16,274 nt of DNA, taken from positions 1 through 16,274 of the forward strand of contig DISP01000101.1 in assembly GCA_002421995.1 (NCBI GenBank), written 5' to 3'. This document shows, piece by piece, positions 7,081-14,982 of this stretch. The stretch comes from Bacteroidales bacterium UBA6207. GTDB lineage: Bacteria; Bacteroidota; Bacteroidia; Bacteroidales; F082. The position numbers were made by a program, and so were the translations under genes. The notes beneath the pieces are model-generated. The model had not been told where the DNA came from. It ran no database searches and saw only the letters and a list, made by a program, of their open reading frames with translations. Every line of letters starts with the position of its first letter. Position 1 is the stretch's first letter.

Positions 7081-7137
7081 AAAACTCGAAGACCCGCCCA
7101 GGTGCGCTGATCTTACGAGAAGCGTGGCGGGTCATAT
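7051..7137 (-). ncRNA. Structured leader, candidate abiF-type RNA
   Basis: The predicted transcript begins near 7137 and goes straight into a hairpin. GACCCGCC (7133-7126) pairs with GGCGGGTC (7098-7091), with a further CGCT/AGCG pairing inside. A second hairpin (7080-7051) follows before the coding region. A conserved 'abiF RNA' motif upstream of abiF genes has been described, and ncRNAs acting with AbiF in RNA-based toxin-antitoxin pairs have been reported. Position and compact structure fit. I cannot run a covariance search, so membership in that RNA family is an inference. Confidence 0.55.
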
Positions 7138-7143
7138 TGCCTG

Positions 7144-7173
7144 CAAAGATACAACCAATTTTAAACGCTGCAA
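7144..7173 (-). promoter_or_regulatory. Bacteroidota-type promoter of abi_2
   Basis: On the minus strand TTG (7173-7171) is followed, after exactly 19 nt, by TATCTTTG (7151-7144), a perfect TAnnTTTG -7 box. Start of transcription is expected near 7138-7136, at the foot of the leader hairpin. The promoter separates abi_2 from the res operon, whose stop is at 7218. Confidence 0.75.
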
Positions 7174-7217
7174 CAAAAAGGTGTTTTAAAGTATTGGAGT
7201 GCTTCATCGTTCATGCA

Positions 7218-9566
7218 TCAATTGGTTGCTGAAAAACCTGCCGGATCGAAGAAATCCCAGCCGGTTAAATCGTTGGTATCGGTGATTCTGTTGCGACAGT
7301 AGCGAAAATGGATGTGTTCACCATGGCTTTCGGGAATGATGATGCCACCCATGAGGCTATGGTGTTTGTTTGCAGTATTTTCCTTTTCCATGTATGCTAT
7401 TAAGGCGTTGTGCTTACCAGGTGCTTCAGGGTCCGATTTTTTTGTTTTGGTATCAAACAAGGCGATCGGTCCGTTTTTGATTTTTATCACAAAATCCACA
7501 TAAAACAAGCGCATTTCGTTGCGGCTGTCTGTGTAAGGCACGGCAAAATGTTCCTTACCGCTGTCGCCGTTTTTGTACCACCATTCAATGGATTCCGCTT
7601 GCTTTTCCAGAAAGGCTCTGAAAGCATGTTCGGGGCTTGATACATTGGCCTGTTCAAAAAACGGCTCCAGCGCATGCAAGTCGGCTGGAGTTGGTTTGTA
7701 AACCTCGCTGTAGTACCTGAACTCAGGCACCTCCCAGCTTTGCTCCACAGCACGCCGGTTTACATTGCCAATTTCTTTCTGCCAGAGTTCAAATCGTTCC
7801 AAAGCTTCAGCAATGTGTTTGCTCAGCAAATAGTTATTTTGTGGAAACATGAAAAACTTGCGTGCCTCAATTTCAAACATATTGAGGTAATACTCCGCAA
7901 ACTCAATGAGGGTGCGGCGCAAGGGTTTCCAGCTTTTTGACCGGTTTAAGCGGGTGATGCTGTCGAAACAGAACTTATTGATCATCGCCTCAAACTCGGC
8001 AGGCGTGATGGTGAAATCCTTCATTTTATCCCTGTCAACAAAGTATGCATTCACGGCATAGGGGTCCACCTGCAGGTCGGTGGGCATAGTAATCTGATGG
8101 TCGTCAATATCGAACACCCACGTTTTGGCTACCATCGCCTGCCGGTTGGCTGCGATCTTGTTTTTGAAGGCAGCATCGCCCTCCACGTCAAACAATTCCG
8201 GGTCGTATTCAGGTAATGCCACGATGCCATAAGTTTCTTCCATCAATTTGTTGAAGATGGGCGAAAAATCAAAGGTTAGCACCCCTTTTGTTTGCCTGTC
8301 GTTTACGATAAATGCTGAATTGAGGTATGGGTAGCTCAGGTTTTGTTTTCGCGTTGCCAGTTGGGTGTGGATGTAATCGGTATCGGAAGGCACAAAATTG
8401 ATCTGACTGCTGGGGATGTTGGAGTAAACGTAGCCATAATTGAGGTCGTCGTGCTGATAATGCTTGTGGTGCGGCATGCGCAAGATGCGGCCTACAGTCT
8501 GAATGCCAAAGTCTTTGCTTTGAACAGACCGGTAGTTCACGAGGATGGCAGCACGCGGACAGTTCCAGCCCTGGGCAATGGCCTGTTTAAAAATCAGCAC
8601 ATCCTGCATGGCATTCATGTCCTCCAGGCCGTCTTTGTCTTTTTCACCCGCCAGCCAAATGGCCAGTCTGCCATTGCCGGAACTGATGTTGAAATCTGTA
8701 TTCAATAATCCAACCACAATGTCACGAACCGTTTTGTCCTCCTGCGACAAGGCAGCATTTTCGGAGGGCAATTGTATCAATATCAGGGGATTTACCATAC
8801 CGGGGCCTACTTCCGCATCGTATTGGGCCTGCAATTCGGACTTCTTTTGCATGGCCGTGCGCAACAGATGCACATGGACATTCTCGCCCATTTGCTGCTC
8901 AGGGTTCAGGCCCACATTGAGGCGCACGCCCTTTTTAATCATTTGGGCAGCAATCACTTCGTGGCGCGAGATGAAAACAGAGCGTTGCGGACGTTGGCCG
9001 GGGGTGGCGGTGACGCTGATTTCAACTTTTGCCTTGATGAGGTTTCGCACGGCAGTGGCCTGTTTGCCCGTGAAGGCCGACAAATGCGCCTCATCAATGA
9101 TCAGGATGATCTCCACGCCATTGGATTTGGTTTGGGCTACGAGGGTTTCGAGGTTGGTATTTTGCTCGTTGTCGCGGCGCCAGATTTTGTTCAGGCTGTC
9201 CACGCTGCTCCAGTTGATAAAGAGCAGGTCTTTGTCGTTCAGCGCAGGGCTTCCGCTGAGATAGGACAAATCCATGCAGTTGAGGCGGTGCGTATCGGCA
9301 TACAGTCCTTGCAGCGATTCGTAGCTTTGAATGTGCAGGGTGTTGGGGGCGAACCACACATAAGCCAGCTGCGCAGGCAGGCCCGGCCGCATGGCAGTTT
9401 CCTCGGCCAGGCGCTCAATCAATGCCGCCATCATCACCGTTTTGCCCGAGCCGGTAGGAGCTTCAAGCAGAATCTGGTGTTGCCGGCCCGTATCGGTCAG
9501 CGCTTCACAGGTGTAGTTGAGCAGTTCAACCACTTTGCGTTCCTGAAATTCTTTCAATTCATACAT
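7218..9566 (-). CDS. res: Type III restriction enzyme Res subunit (helicase-nuclease)
   Basis: Res is the ATP-dependent translocase and endonuclease of a type III restriction-modification system and acts in complex with Mod. The 782-residue protein is an SF2 helicase. Walker A is APTGSGKT at 36-43, DEAH is at 158-161 (IIDEAHLSAF), motif III is SVTATPG, and the motif VI region is QTVGRILRMP. The C-terminal nuclease is of PD-(D/E)xK type: YVDFVIKI with D691, then FDTKTK with D705 and K707. It is somewhat shorter than classic Res proteins of 900 or more residues, but all motifs are present. It begins 3 nt after the Mod stop, so the two are made together. The tail TGWDFFDPAG is duplicated in diverged form at 5958-5996. 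A separate abi_2 promoter follows the stop codon. Confidence 0.92.
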   Translation of the reverse strand: MYELKEFQERKVVELLNYTCEALTDTGRQHQILLEAPTGSGKTVMMAALIERLAEETAMRPGLPAQLAYVWFAPNTLHIQSYESLQGLYADTHRLNCMDLSYLSGSPALNDKDLLFINWSSVDSLNKIWRRDNEQNTNLETLVAQTKSNGVEIILIIDEAHLSAFTGKQATAVRNLIKAKVEISVTATPGQRPQRSVFISRHEVIAAQMIKKGVRLNVGLNPEQQMGENVHVHLLRTAMQKKSELQAQYDAEVGPGMVNPLILIQLPSENAALSQEDKTVRDIVVGLLNTDFNISSGNGRLAIWLAGEKDKDGLEDMNAMQDVLIFKQAIAQGWNCPRAAILVNYRSVQSKDFGIQTVGRILRMPHHKHYQHDDLNYGYVYSNIPSSQINFVPSDTDYIHTQLATRKQNLSYPYLNSAFIVNDRQTKGVLTFDFSPIFNKLMEETYGIVALPEYDPELFDVEGDAAFKNKIAANRQAMVAKTWVFDIDDHQITMPTDLQVDPYAVNAYFVDRDKMKDFTITPAEFEAMINKFCFDSITRLNRSKSWKPLRRTLIEFAEYYLNMFEIEARKFFMFPQNNYLLSKHIAEALERFELWQKEIGNVNRRAVEQSWEVPEFRYYSEVYKPTPADLHALEPFFEQANVSSPEHAFRAFLEKQAESIEWWYKNGDSGKEHFAVPYTDSRNEMRLFYVDFVIKIKNGPIALFDTKTKKSDPEAPGKHNALIAYMEKENTANKHHSLMGGIIIPESHGEHIHFRYCRNRITDTNDLTGWDFFDPAGFSATN

Positions 9567-9569
9567 GCC

Positions 9570-11540
9570 TTAGTCCTCCATTGGCTTGGTTTCGTCGTCT
9601 GTTGTTTCTGATTCACTTTCCGCCTCAGCCGCAATGTTAACAGGCGCTTTGCGTTCCAGTTTCAGGCTGCGGAAGGTGGCCCTGTAAGCATTGTAAATGG
9701 CATCGGGCAGGGGCACGGCCTCCATACGGGCGGCCACATCATAAAAGGCATCGAGCAGGATTTCTTTTTCCTCGCCAAAGGCATACAATTTTATTTTTTC
9801 GTCCGTTGCGGGCAGGGAGCGGATGAAAGCACGCAATTGCTCAATTACTTCGGCCTGCTTGCGGCTATGGTAAAGTACAATGAGGTGCCGGTCGCGCTCA
9901 TTGGTACTTACGTGGCATAGTTCTGGATCAAAACCATTTTGCACTGTGATATCGGTATAACAATCCTCCTTGATTTGCAGCAGGGCTGTGCTCAAACGCG
10001 TAAGTTTACGGCGGTTTTGCTCGGTGCGGGCGCTGCCCACAAAATCTGTTTTGTAATACCGCAAATTGTTGTTGGTGAGGCCATCCACCCAATTGCCTTT
10101 GCTGTTAGTATAGCCCTGTATTACCCGCTTGTTGCGCTCGTAACAGACTTCCTCTGCAATCTTGTTTTCGTTGTTGGTCACTAGTATGCACTGGCGGTTG
10201 CCCCCATCTTGAGCATTTCTGGATATTGTGGCATGAAGAGTAGTTCCTGAACCAGCAAAGATATCAAGCAGGCTACAAGCTTTATTTGGATAAATATTAA
10301 TTATATATTCGAGTAGTGTTAATGGTTTTGGATAGGAAAAGCTAATACCCATTTCAGCAAGTCTATTACTATTATTTTGGGTATTACCCATGTTCATCAA
10401 GACTGAAATAACATGACTTTGATCTGCTCTGACTTTAATTGCTTCAATCGATCCAGTTTCAGAGATTTTAAAATTCGTTAATTGATTTTTTGAATCTAAT
10501 ACAGGATTGAAATCATTCTTAATAAATAAGTCTAGAAGGGTACGTGATGACCATCCGCTTTTAACAATTGTTTCATTAGAGGTTTTGTAATCCGATACTG
10601 TAACATCATTAAGATAATAAGGAAATCTGTTTGTTCTTGCGGATACTTGACCAGCTTCAAACAAAGTAGGGAATCCAATTGGAATAATTACTTCACTCAT
10701 CGGATTTTTAGGCCCATTCTTAACAATTGTATTTTGGATATTATCTCTATACAGTTTGCTTTCATCTGAAATATTAGGATCAATGACGGCATTAACAGTA
10801 AAATTATTGGCATTCTTCGAATAACACAAAATGTACTCGTGACAATTTTTTACTTGGGCTTGATTATCGAAGTTGCCGTCAGTTCTCCAAATAAAAGTTG
10901 TTATATAATTATCCACAAGAAAAATCTCATCACAAAGCATCTTTAATTGAGCTTGCTCATTATCATCAATGCTTATAAAAACAACTCCCTTATCACTTAA
11001 AAGCCGGTGGGCAATTTGCAGCCGTTTCTGCATAAAACTCAGCCATTTACTATGACGATAAGAATCTTCTTTATCTACATATAGATCATTGTATTTAAAA
11101 TCCTTCTTTCCAGTGTTATATGGCGGATCGAAATACATTAAATCTATCTTGCCTTCATGCGTAAAAGTGAGTGCAGTGAGGGCATGTAGGTTGTCGCCTT
11201 CGATGAGGATGTGGTTGGGGGGTAGGTGTTCGGTGTTCGGGGTTTGGGGTTCGGTGGTTTGGGGTTCGGTGGTGGAGAAGAGGTCGGGTGTTGGCGCAGC
11301 TTTGTCGGGGGGAGCAGCAGGGGTTTGCATGGTGAGTTGTTCGGCCATGATGCGGCGTTCGGGTACTTCGAGGAGCACGGGGAGCTGCGTACGGAGCTGT
11401 TCTTCAACGGCTTCGGGTTTGTCTTCCCACACCAGTCCGTACTTTTTGGTTTGGTTGAGCAGATCAATGAGGGCGGCTTTTTCGTCCTGCGCGAGGCCGT
11501 CGAGGGATTTTATTTTATTGATGAGGGCGGGTTTGTCCAT
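9570..11540 (-). CDS. mod: Type III DNA adenine methyltransferase Mod
   Basis: Mod recognises the target site and methylates adenine at N6 with S-adenosylmethionine; it also guides Res. In the 656-residue protein the catalytic motif DPPYNTG is at 138-144 and the cofactor motif DIFAGSGTT at 426-434. This order, catalytic motif before cofactor motif, is that of beta-class enzymes typical of type III systems. The stretch between them (about 200-420) should hold the target recognition domain. That stretch is visibly more AT-rich than both ends of the gene, as if exchanged. Residues about 72-105 form a Pro/Thr-rich linker with TEPQT repeats. The gene starts 3 nt after the DUF262 stop and ends 3 nt before res. 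The C-terminus ends in an acidic Glu/Asp/Thr tail. Confidence 0.93.
   Translation of the reverse strand: MDKPALINKIKSLDGLAQDEKAALIDLLNQTKKYGLVWEDKPEAVEEQLRTQLPVLLEVPERRIMAEQLTMQTPAAPPDKAAPTPDLFSTTEPQTTEPQTPNTEHLPPNHILIEGDNLHALTALTFTHEGKIDLMYFDPPYNTGKKDFKYNDLYVDKEDSYRHSKWLSFMQKRLQIAHRLLSDKGVVFISIDDNEQAQLKMLCDEIFLVDNYITTFIWRTDGNFDNQAQVKNCHEYILCYSKNANNFTVNAVIDPNISDESKLYRDNIQNTIVKNGPKNPMSEVIIPIGFPTLFEAGQVSARTNRFPYYLNDVTVSDYKTSNETIVKSGWSSRTLLDLFIKNDFNPVLDSKNQLTNFKISETGSIEAIKVRADQSHVISVLMNMGNTQNNSNRLAEMGISFSYPKPLTLLEYIINIYPNKACSLLDIFAGSGTTLHATISRNAQDGGNRQCILVTNNENKIAEEVCYERNKRVIQGYTNSKGNWVDGLTNNNLRYYKTDFVGSARTEQNRRKLTRLSTALLQIKEDCYTDITVQNGFDPELCHVSTNERDRHLIVLYHSRKQAEVIEQLRAFIRSLPATDEKIKLYAFGEEKEILLDAFYDVAARMEAVPLPDAIYNAYRATFRSLKLERKAPVNIAAEAESESETTDDETKPMED
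11241..11270. repeat. Two 15-bp tandem repeats in the Mod linker
   Basis: The unit GGTTTGGGGTTCGGT occurs twice in perfect tandem and a third copy starts at 11271. On the minus strand it encodes repeated TEPQT-like residues in the Mod linker. The unit is a multiple of three, so copy-number change would lengthen or shorten the linker without breaking the frame. Confidence 0.8.
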
Positions 11541-11543
11541 GGT

Positions 11544-13400
11544 TTAACTCCAAATAATTTGAATAATCTGAGCTAGTAATTTATGTCTTTCTTCAATTTC
11601 TTCATGCCCGAATTTCATCATTGGACGAAGCCTTAGGTTATGACTTTTCATAAGTTTTAATAAATCCAGGTTTGAATGATAAGTGTCTGGATGCAAAGTG
11701 GCATTCCAATAAAGTGTACTGGCATAGGTCTGCAGCTTCTTTTCATAAGGTTCATTTCTACTCGACTGATTTGTATTACTTCTAAGTAATAGAAGACCTC
11801 CAAGTCTGTTTCTTTCACGCTCGAAGACTTCTTCATTGTTTTCGAATAATTCAAGATTTTCAGGGTTATGGGCTAATATATGTTCAATTTGATAGCCATA
11901 TACAGCTCCATTGTTTCTGACTAAATTATCAAAAGTTTGCTGAAGACTTAAGCCAGATTCAACTGAAATAAAATGTTCAATACGCGCAAAGAAATACCTT
12001 TTAAATCTTATTGGAAGATCTGAATAACCAACGTCTTTGAAAAAGTTGTAATTAAAACTTTCAGTTATTAACGCATTTTTGGTTTCACTTAATGCTTTTA
12101 ATAGGTGTTTTTGAAAAACATCGGCAATCCTATTCGCTGGTAATTCTCTAATTTCACCACTTATGGTATAAACCAAATCAGTGATAATATTGTTGACATA
12201 CGCCTTTTGCAAGTGGAGAAGAGTAAATAGTCTATCGTATTGATATCCAATAATTTTAATCTTTTCTTCTTCTTCAGGATCATTAAACTTACACGCACTC
12301 AGAATAAGTTGAAAGTGTCCGGATAAGTCATTTAAATTGTTGAAATAAATGTGCGAAAAATCACTGTTAAGAGCTGATCTAAGCTTTTTAATTCTGGCGT
12401 AAAGCAGGCTAAAATACTTAAATTCATTCAAAAGGAATTTTTTTGTGTTACCGGCATTGTGGTTCAATGCAAAGTATTCCTCAACTTCTCCGATAAACAG
12501 ATTTCTATGATAGTTTTTAGCTGTATATTTTTCAGCTATCCCTCTGGTATTGGCAATTTTTGCTCTGATGAATGATTCGAAAAAGTAATCGATTTCATCG
12601 AACTCTGTGTTTGTTGCCATTCCCCCTAAGATATCAACCTGATTATCCCAAAGTTTATTCAGTTCAAGTTTTTCGAGTTCAACTTTATCAATTTGGCCAA
12701 GTAATTTACCTTTTAAGATTTCATGTGGTTTTAACCTAACACCCCGATCATTAATAACTTCAAAAACCATTGGAACATAAGTTTGATTTACGTCGAGTTT
12801 TACGATTTCAATTTTACGTAATAGATAATATACAAAGGTATCGAATTGATGTGGGTTACTGAGTTCGGCCTCAAGCCATGATTTAATGATCTTTGTGTTT
12901 TCAATCATGTTTTTGCCCGTTTTACCTGATGTCTCTGGTATTTCGTTAAGGGGGATACCTTTAAGCAAGGCTTCAAGTACACTAATATGATTCAAGTGTT
13001 GAAGCCAAAAATTCTTTTTCGCCCCTGAATTCCCATGAATTCGATCCTTAATCCAATCAACAAGATCGCTTTCATATTTAATGCCAAGATGATACAACTG
13101 AATTAAGATTAACGTTATAGTGGTAAATCGTTGTTGGCCATCCACAAGAAATGTCTTACTGTCTATTGTATTTGTGACGAAGGTATTTAAGAAATAATAC
13201 CCTATTCTTTGACCTGCGGTCTCGGTATCAAGTGAAGGATCTATTCGTTGATAGTCTTGCTTGAATCGATAAAAAATATCATCTAAAAGCCTTTCGACTG
13301 GTTCTTTGTTCCATTTATACTGTCTTTGATAGAAATCAATATAATAAGTCGTTGAGGAAAAAACGCCCTCGATACTAAGTGGTACTGGTTTAATTGACAT
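11544..13400 (-). CDS. GmrSD-like DUF262/DUF1524 protein
   Basis: A 618-residue protein with the layout of GmrS-GmrD fusions. DUF262 is at the N-terminus: FYQRQYKW at 23-30 and the nucleotide-contacting VDGQQRFTT at 86-94. DUF1524 is at the C-terminus with an HNH-like core: IEHILAHNP around 505-512, then NRLGGLLLL near 530-538. GmrSD enzymes are type IV restriction systems that cut modified phage DNA using NTPs. Related DUF262 proteins occur in other defence settings. Here the gene is first in an operon with mod and res, with a 3-nt gap to mod, so it may cooperate with or back up the type III system. It is clearly AT-richer than res. The upstream region holds a GIY-YIG-like fragment 24 nt away. 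Confidence 0.85.
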   Translation of the reverse strand: MSIKPVPLSIEGVFSSTTYYIDFYQRQYKWNKEPVERLLDDIFYRFKQDYQRIDPSLDTETAGQRIGYYFLNTFVTNTIDSKTFLVDGQQRFTTITLILIQLYHLGIKYESDLVDWIKDRIHGNSGAKKNFWLQHLNHISVLEALLKGIPLNEIPETSGKTGKNMIENTKIIKSWLEAELSNPHQFDTFVYYLLRKIEIVKLDVNQTYVPMVFEVINDRGVRLKPHEILKGKLLGQIDKVELEKLELNKLWDNQVDILGGMATNTEFDEIDYFFESFIRAKIANTRGIAEKYTAKNYHRNLFIGEVEEYFALNHNAGNTKKFLLNEFKYFSLLYARIKKLRSALNSDFSHIYFNNLNDLSGHFQLILSACKFNDPEEEEKIKIIGYQYDRLFTLLHLQKAYVNNIITDLVYTISGEIRELPANRIADVFQKHLLKALSETKNALITESFNYNFFKDVGYSDLPIRFKRYFFARIEHFISVESGLSLQQTFDNLVRNNGAVYGYQIEHILAHNPENLELFENNEEVFERERNRLGGLLLLRSNTNQSSRNEPYEKKLQTYASTLYWNATLHPDTYHSNLDLLKLMKSHNLRLRPMMKFGHEEIEERHKLLAQIIQIIWS

Positions 13401-13424
13401 CTTACTATTTTTTGTAAATGATGG

Positions 13425-13661
13425 TTATTGATTTTTATTAGCTATTTTTCTGCATTCTTCCCTCAATGCTGCCAGTTCTTTCAGCTTCGCGGGATTTTTG
13501 CTTGTGTTGAACAGCGGCAGGTATTTTTTGATGAGGGTAGATTCCATGCTTTCAAAGTCGTTTTCAAATTTAATCCAATTAATCAATAGGTGGGCGTTGA
13601 TCCATTGGATGATGGATATTTCATCGGCAGGGGAGAAAGGGCATGCAATCTTGACCCACAT
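13425..13661 (-). pseudogene. C-terminal fragment of a GIY-YIG-like nuclease
   Basis: The 78-residue frame contains IIQWINAHLLINWIKF, ESTLIKKYLPLFNT and LREECRKIA. These match the C-terminal pattern of small GIY-YIG family proteins (helix-W-M/I-x-x-H-L, then a Glu-helix leading to PLN-like residues). No GIY, YIG or catalytic Arg segment is present. A TAG stop directly precedes ATG 13661. An upstream frame starting MNRNKSDN (ATG near 13710) runs into this one if a single base is added near 13662, so a frameshift is likely as well as the missing N-terminus. It lies 24 nt before the DUF262 gene and was probably an accessory of the restriction operon. The family call rests on a short pattern and is moderate. 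Confidence 0.45.
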
Positions 13662-13725
13662 CTATAAAAAAGGTCTGCGGGACATTGGTTGTCGGATTTA
13701 TTTCTGTTCATACGGTTGAATTCAA

Positions 13726-13788
13726 AATTAACAATTCAAAAAAAATCATTTCACTCCATCATTAAAAAACGCTTGTGCAAGCAGCCAA
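13726..13788. repeat. Diverged intergenic repeat, copy 1
   Basis: An AATTAACAATTCAA segment, then AAAAAC-x-CTT and GCAAGCAGCC. The same series, in the same order, recurs at 13954-14005 with a shorter middle part. It is probably a decayed duplicated non-coding segment. Confidence 0.45.
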
Positions 13789-13953
13789 CCGAAGAACGAA
13801 GGGGTAAAGCTAAGAAAAATAATTTCGTTACTGGAGGGAAAGGGAAAATTTGGAAAAAGTCTAAATAGAGGGGATAGAAGTCTTTGGCTGAAACAACACG
13901 AGGTCAATTGCGTTGGCTCAATTGTCATTAATTCGGTTTTTGACGAACAAATA

Positions 13954-14005
13954 ATTTAACAATTCAACAATTTGTGCCCTAAAAACTTTTCGCAAGCAGC
14001 CGCCA
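13954..14005. repeat. Diverged intergenic repeat, copy 2
   Basis: A TTTAACAATTCAA segment, then AAAAACTTTTC and GCAAGCAGCC, parallel to the copy at 13726-13788, about 220 bp away. Confidence 0.45.
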
Positions 14006-14107
14006 AATGAAATAAGGATAAAATTAGATAAACAAACGAATCAGATGAACAGAGAGTGTAATTTTGAATGGGGTTAAAGAAAGACGGTGGGATTTGACGA
14101 TTCAATC

Positions 14108-14129
14108 CCGAAGTTTCGAGACAAAGATT
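14108..14129. repeat. REP-like palindromic repeat, right copy
   Basis: 20 of 22 bases match positions 1-22. The palindrome here is weaker (TTCGA instead of TTCGG in the second arm). Confidence 0.4.
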
Positions 14130-14492
14130 CGAAGTTTGATAGGCATGGTTTGCAACTACGCGCCGGCAGAGGGAGTATTCAGAAAACTGTGTCAGTTTCA
14201 ATAGCGAATTTATAATTTTTTCTTTTGACTGATTAGGGCCTGATGAAAAACCCCTAAGTAAATCAATAGCATTAAATAATGCCGGCATTTCACATTCTTT
14301 GTGCATGAATTTGCATCTGTTTAGCACAAAATACTTGCATTCTAATCAAAATTCAAAGCTCAGGTTGAGTGAAAAGACTTCGGTAGCTTTCTTTTTTTTA
14401 ACCGGAAATGCTGAGGAATCAAATCGCTTTGTTCGCTAAAATCACTAACGTCGCCACGTTCGCCCCATCTCTTCGTTCGCTTAGTTCGCCCT

Positions 14493-14565
14493 GTCGCTTC
14501 GTTCGCTAAAGTCGCTTCGTTCGCTAAAGTCGCTTTGGTTCGCTAAAGTCGCTTCGTTCGCTGAT
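14493..14565. repeat. 18-bp tandem repeat array, about four units
   Basis: The unit GTCGCTTCGTTCGCTAAA is perfect at 14493-14510 and 14511-14528. It has one inserted base and changes at 14529-14547, and a variant end at 14548-14565. Degenerate units with the TTCGTTCGCT core extend left to about 14425. There is no coding frame of interest across it. Confidence 0.85.
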
Positions 14566-14947
14566 CATAAACGTAATTGCGCCAGCTCTTTGCGTCCTCC
14601 GCTTTTTGATGGTGTATTGATAATTGCACGTCTAAGGAAGGCTAAAAGTCAGTTTTAGTATTAAAGTTGATTAGCTTGAGTGTTGTTGAGCAGGTACTGG
14701 CTTTGAAAAAATAACTTCCTTAATCCTTCGCACCCGCAGGGCAATACCTGTTAGTTGGTTTGCTGAAAACATTTTGTGGGCAATTGGTTGTCAGGCCACC
14801 GTGGTGCTTCAAAAGCTGGCTTTATGCCATAGACCGAAACACAAAATCCGGGAAAATCAAAACGAAAAACCTGATCAGCACCTTGCCAACAGCACAAATA
14901 TCTCACTATAAATCATCATTTAAGCCTGTTTATTCAAGAGAAATTGC

Positions 14948-14955
14948 TAATTTTG
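14948..14955 (+). promoter_or_regulatory. Bacteroidota-type -7 box of efp
   Basis: TAATTTTG is a perfect TAnnTTTG box 27 bp before the efp start, giving a short leader of roughly 20 nt. A TGTT at 14927-14930 is the nearest -33-like element but is imperfect. Confidence 0.6.
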
Positions 14956-14982
14956 CGCCCTTAATAAAATATCAAAGAATAT

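Larger units (their letters stand above)
13662..14947. other. Gene-free right flank of the defence island
   Basis: About 1.3 kb without a convincing gene. It holds a possible minus-strand -7 box (TAATTTTG, 13730-13723, with no clear -33 TTG), two diverged copies of an intergenic repeat, a REP-like palindrome and a run of 18-bp tandem repeats. Open frames here, such as 14327-13956 on the minus strand, lack recognisable motifs and run through the repeats. The stretch 14566-14947 shows nothing further that I can name. Confidence 0.6.

Noticed and set aside
8545..9264. Long plus-strand open frame (239 codons) opposite res
   Set aside because: It lies wholly inside the well-supported res gene. 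Its composition (Ser, Cys, Arg, Trp rich) is that of an antisense shadow.
1..14129. Integrase-type attachment sites flanking the island
   Set aside because: No integrase or tRNA gene is visible, and the shared 22-bp palindrome is imperfect and looks like a dispersed repeat.
13956..14327. Minus-strand open frame of 123 codons in the right flank
   Set aside because: No recognisable motif and no clear ribosome binding site. It runs through the REP-like palindrome and one copy of the diverged intergenic repeat, so it is probably a chance frame.
14425..14565. CRISPR array
   Set aside because: The units abut each other with no unique spacers of constant length and no cas genes are present. It is a plain tandem repeat.
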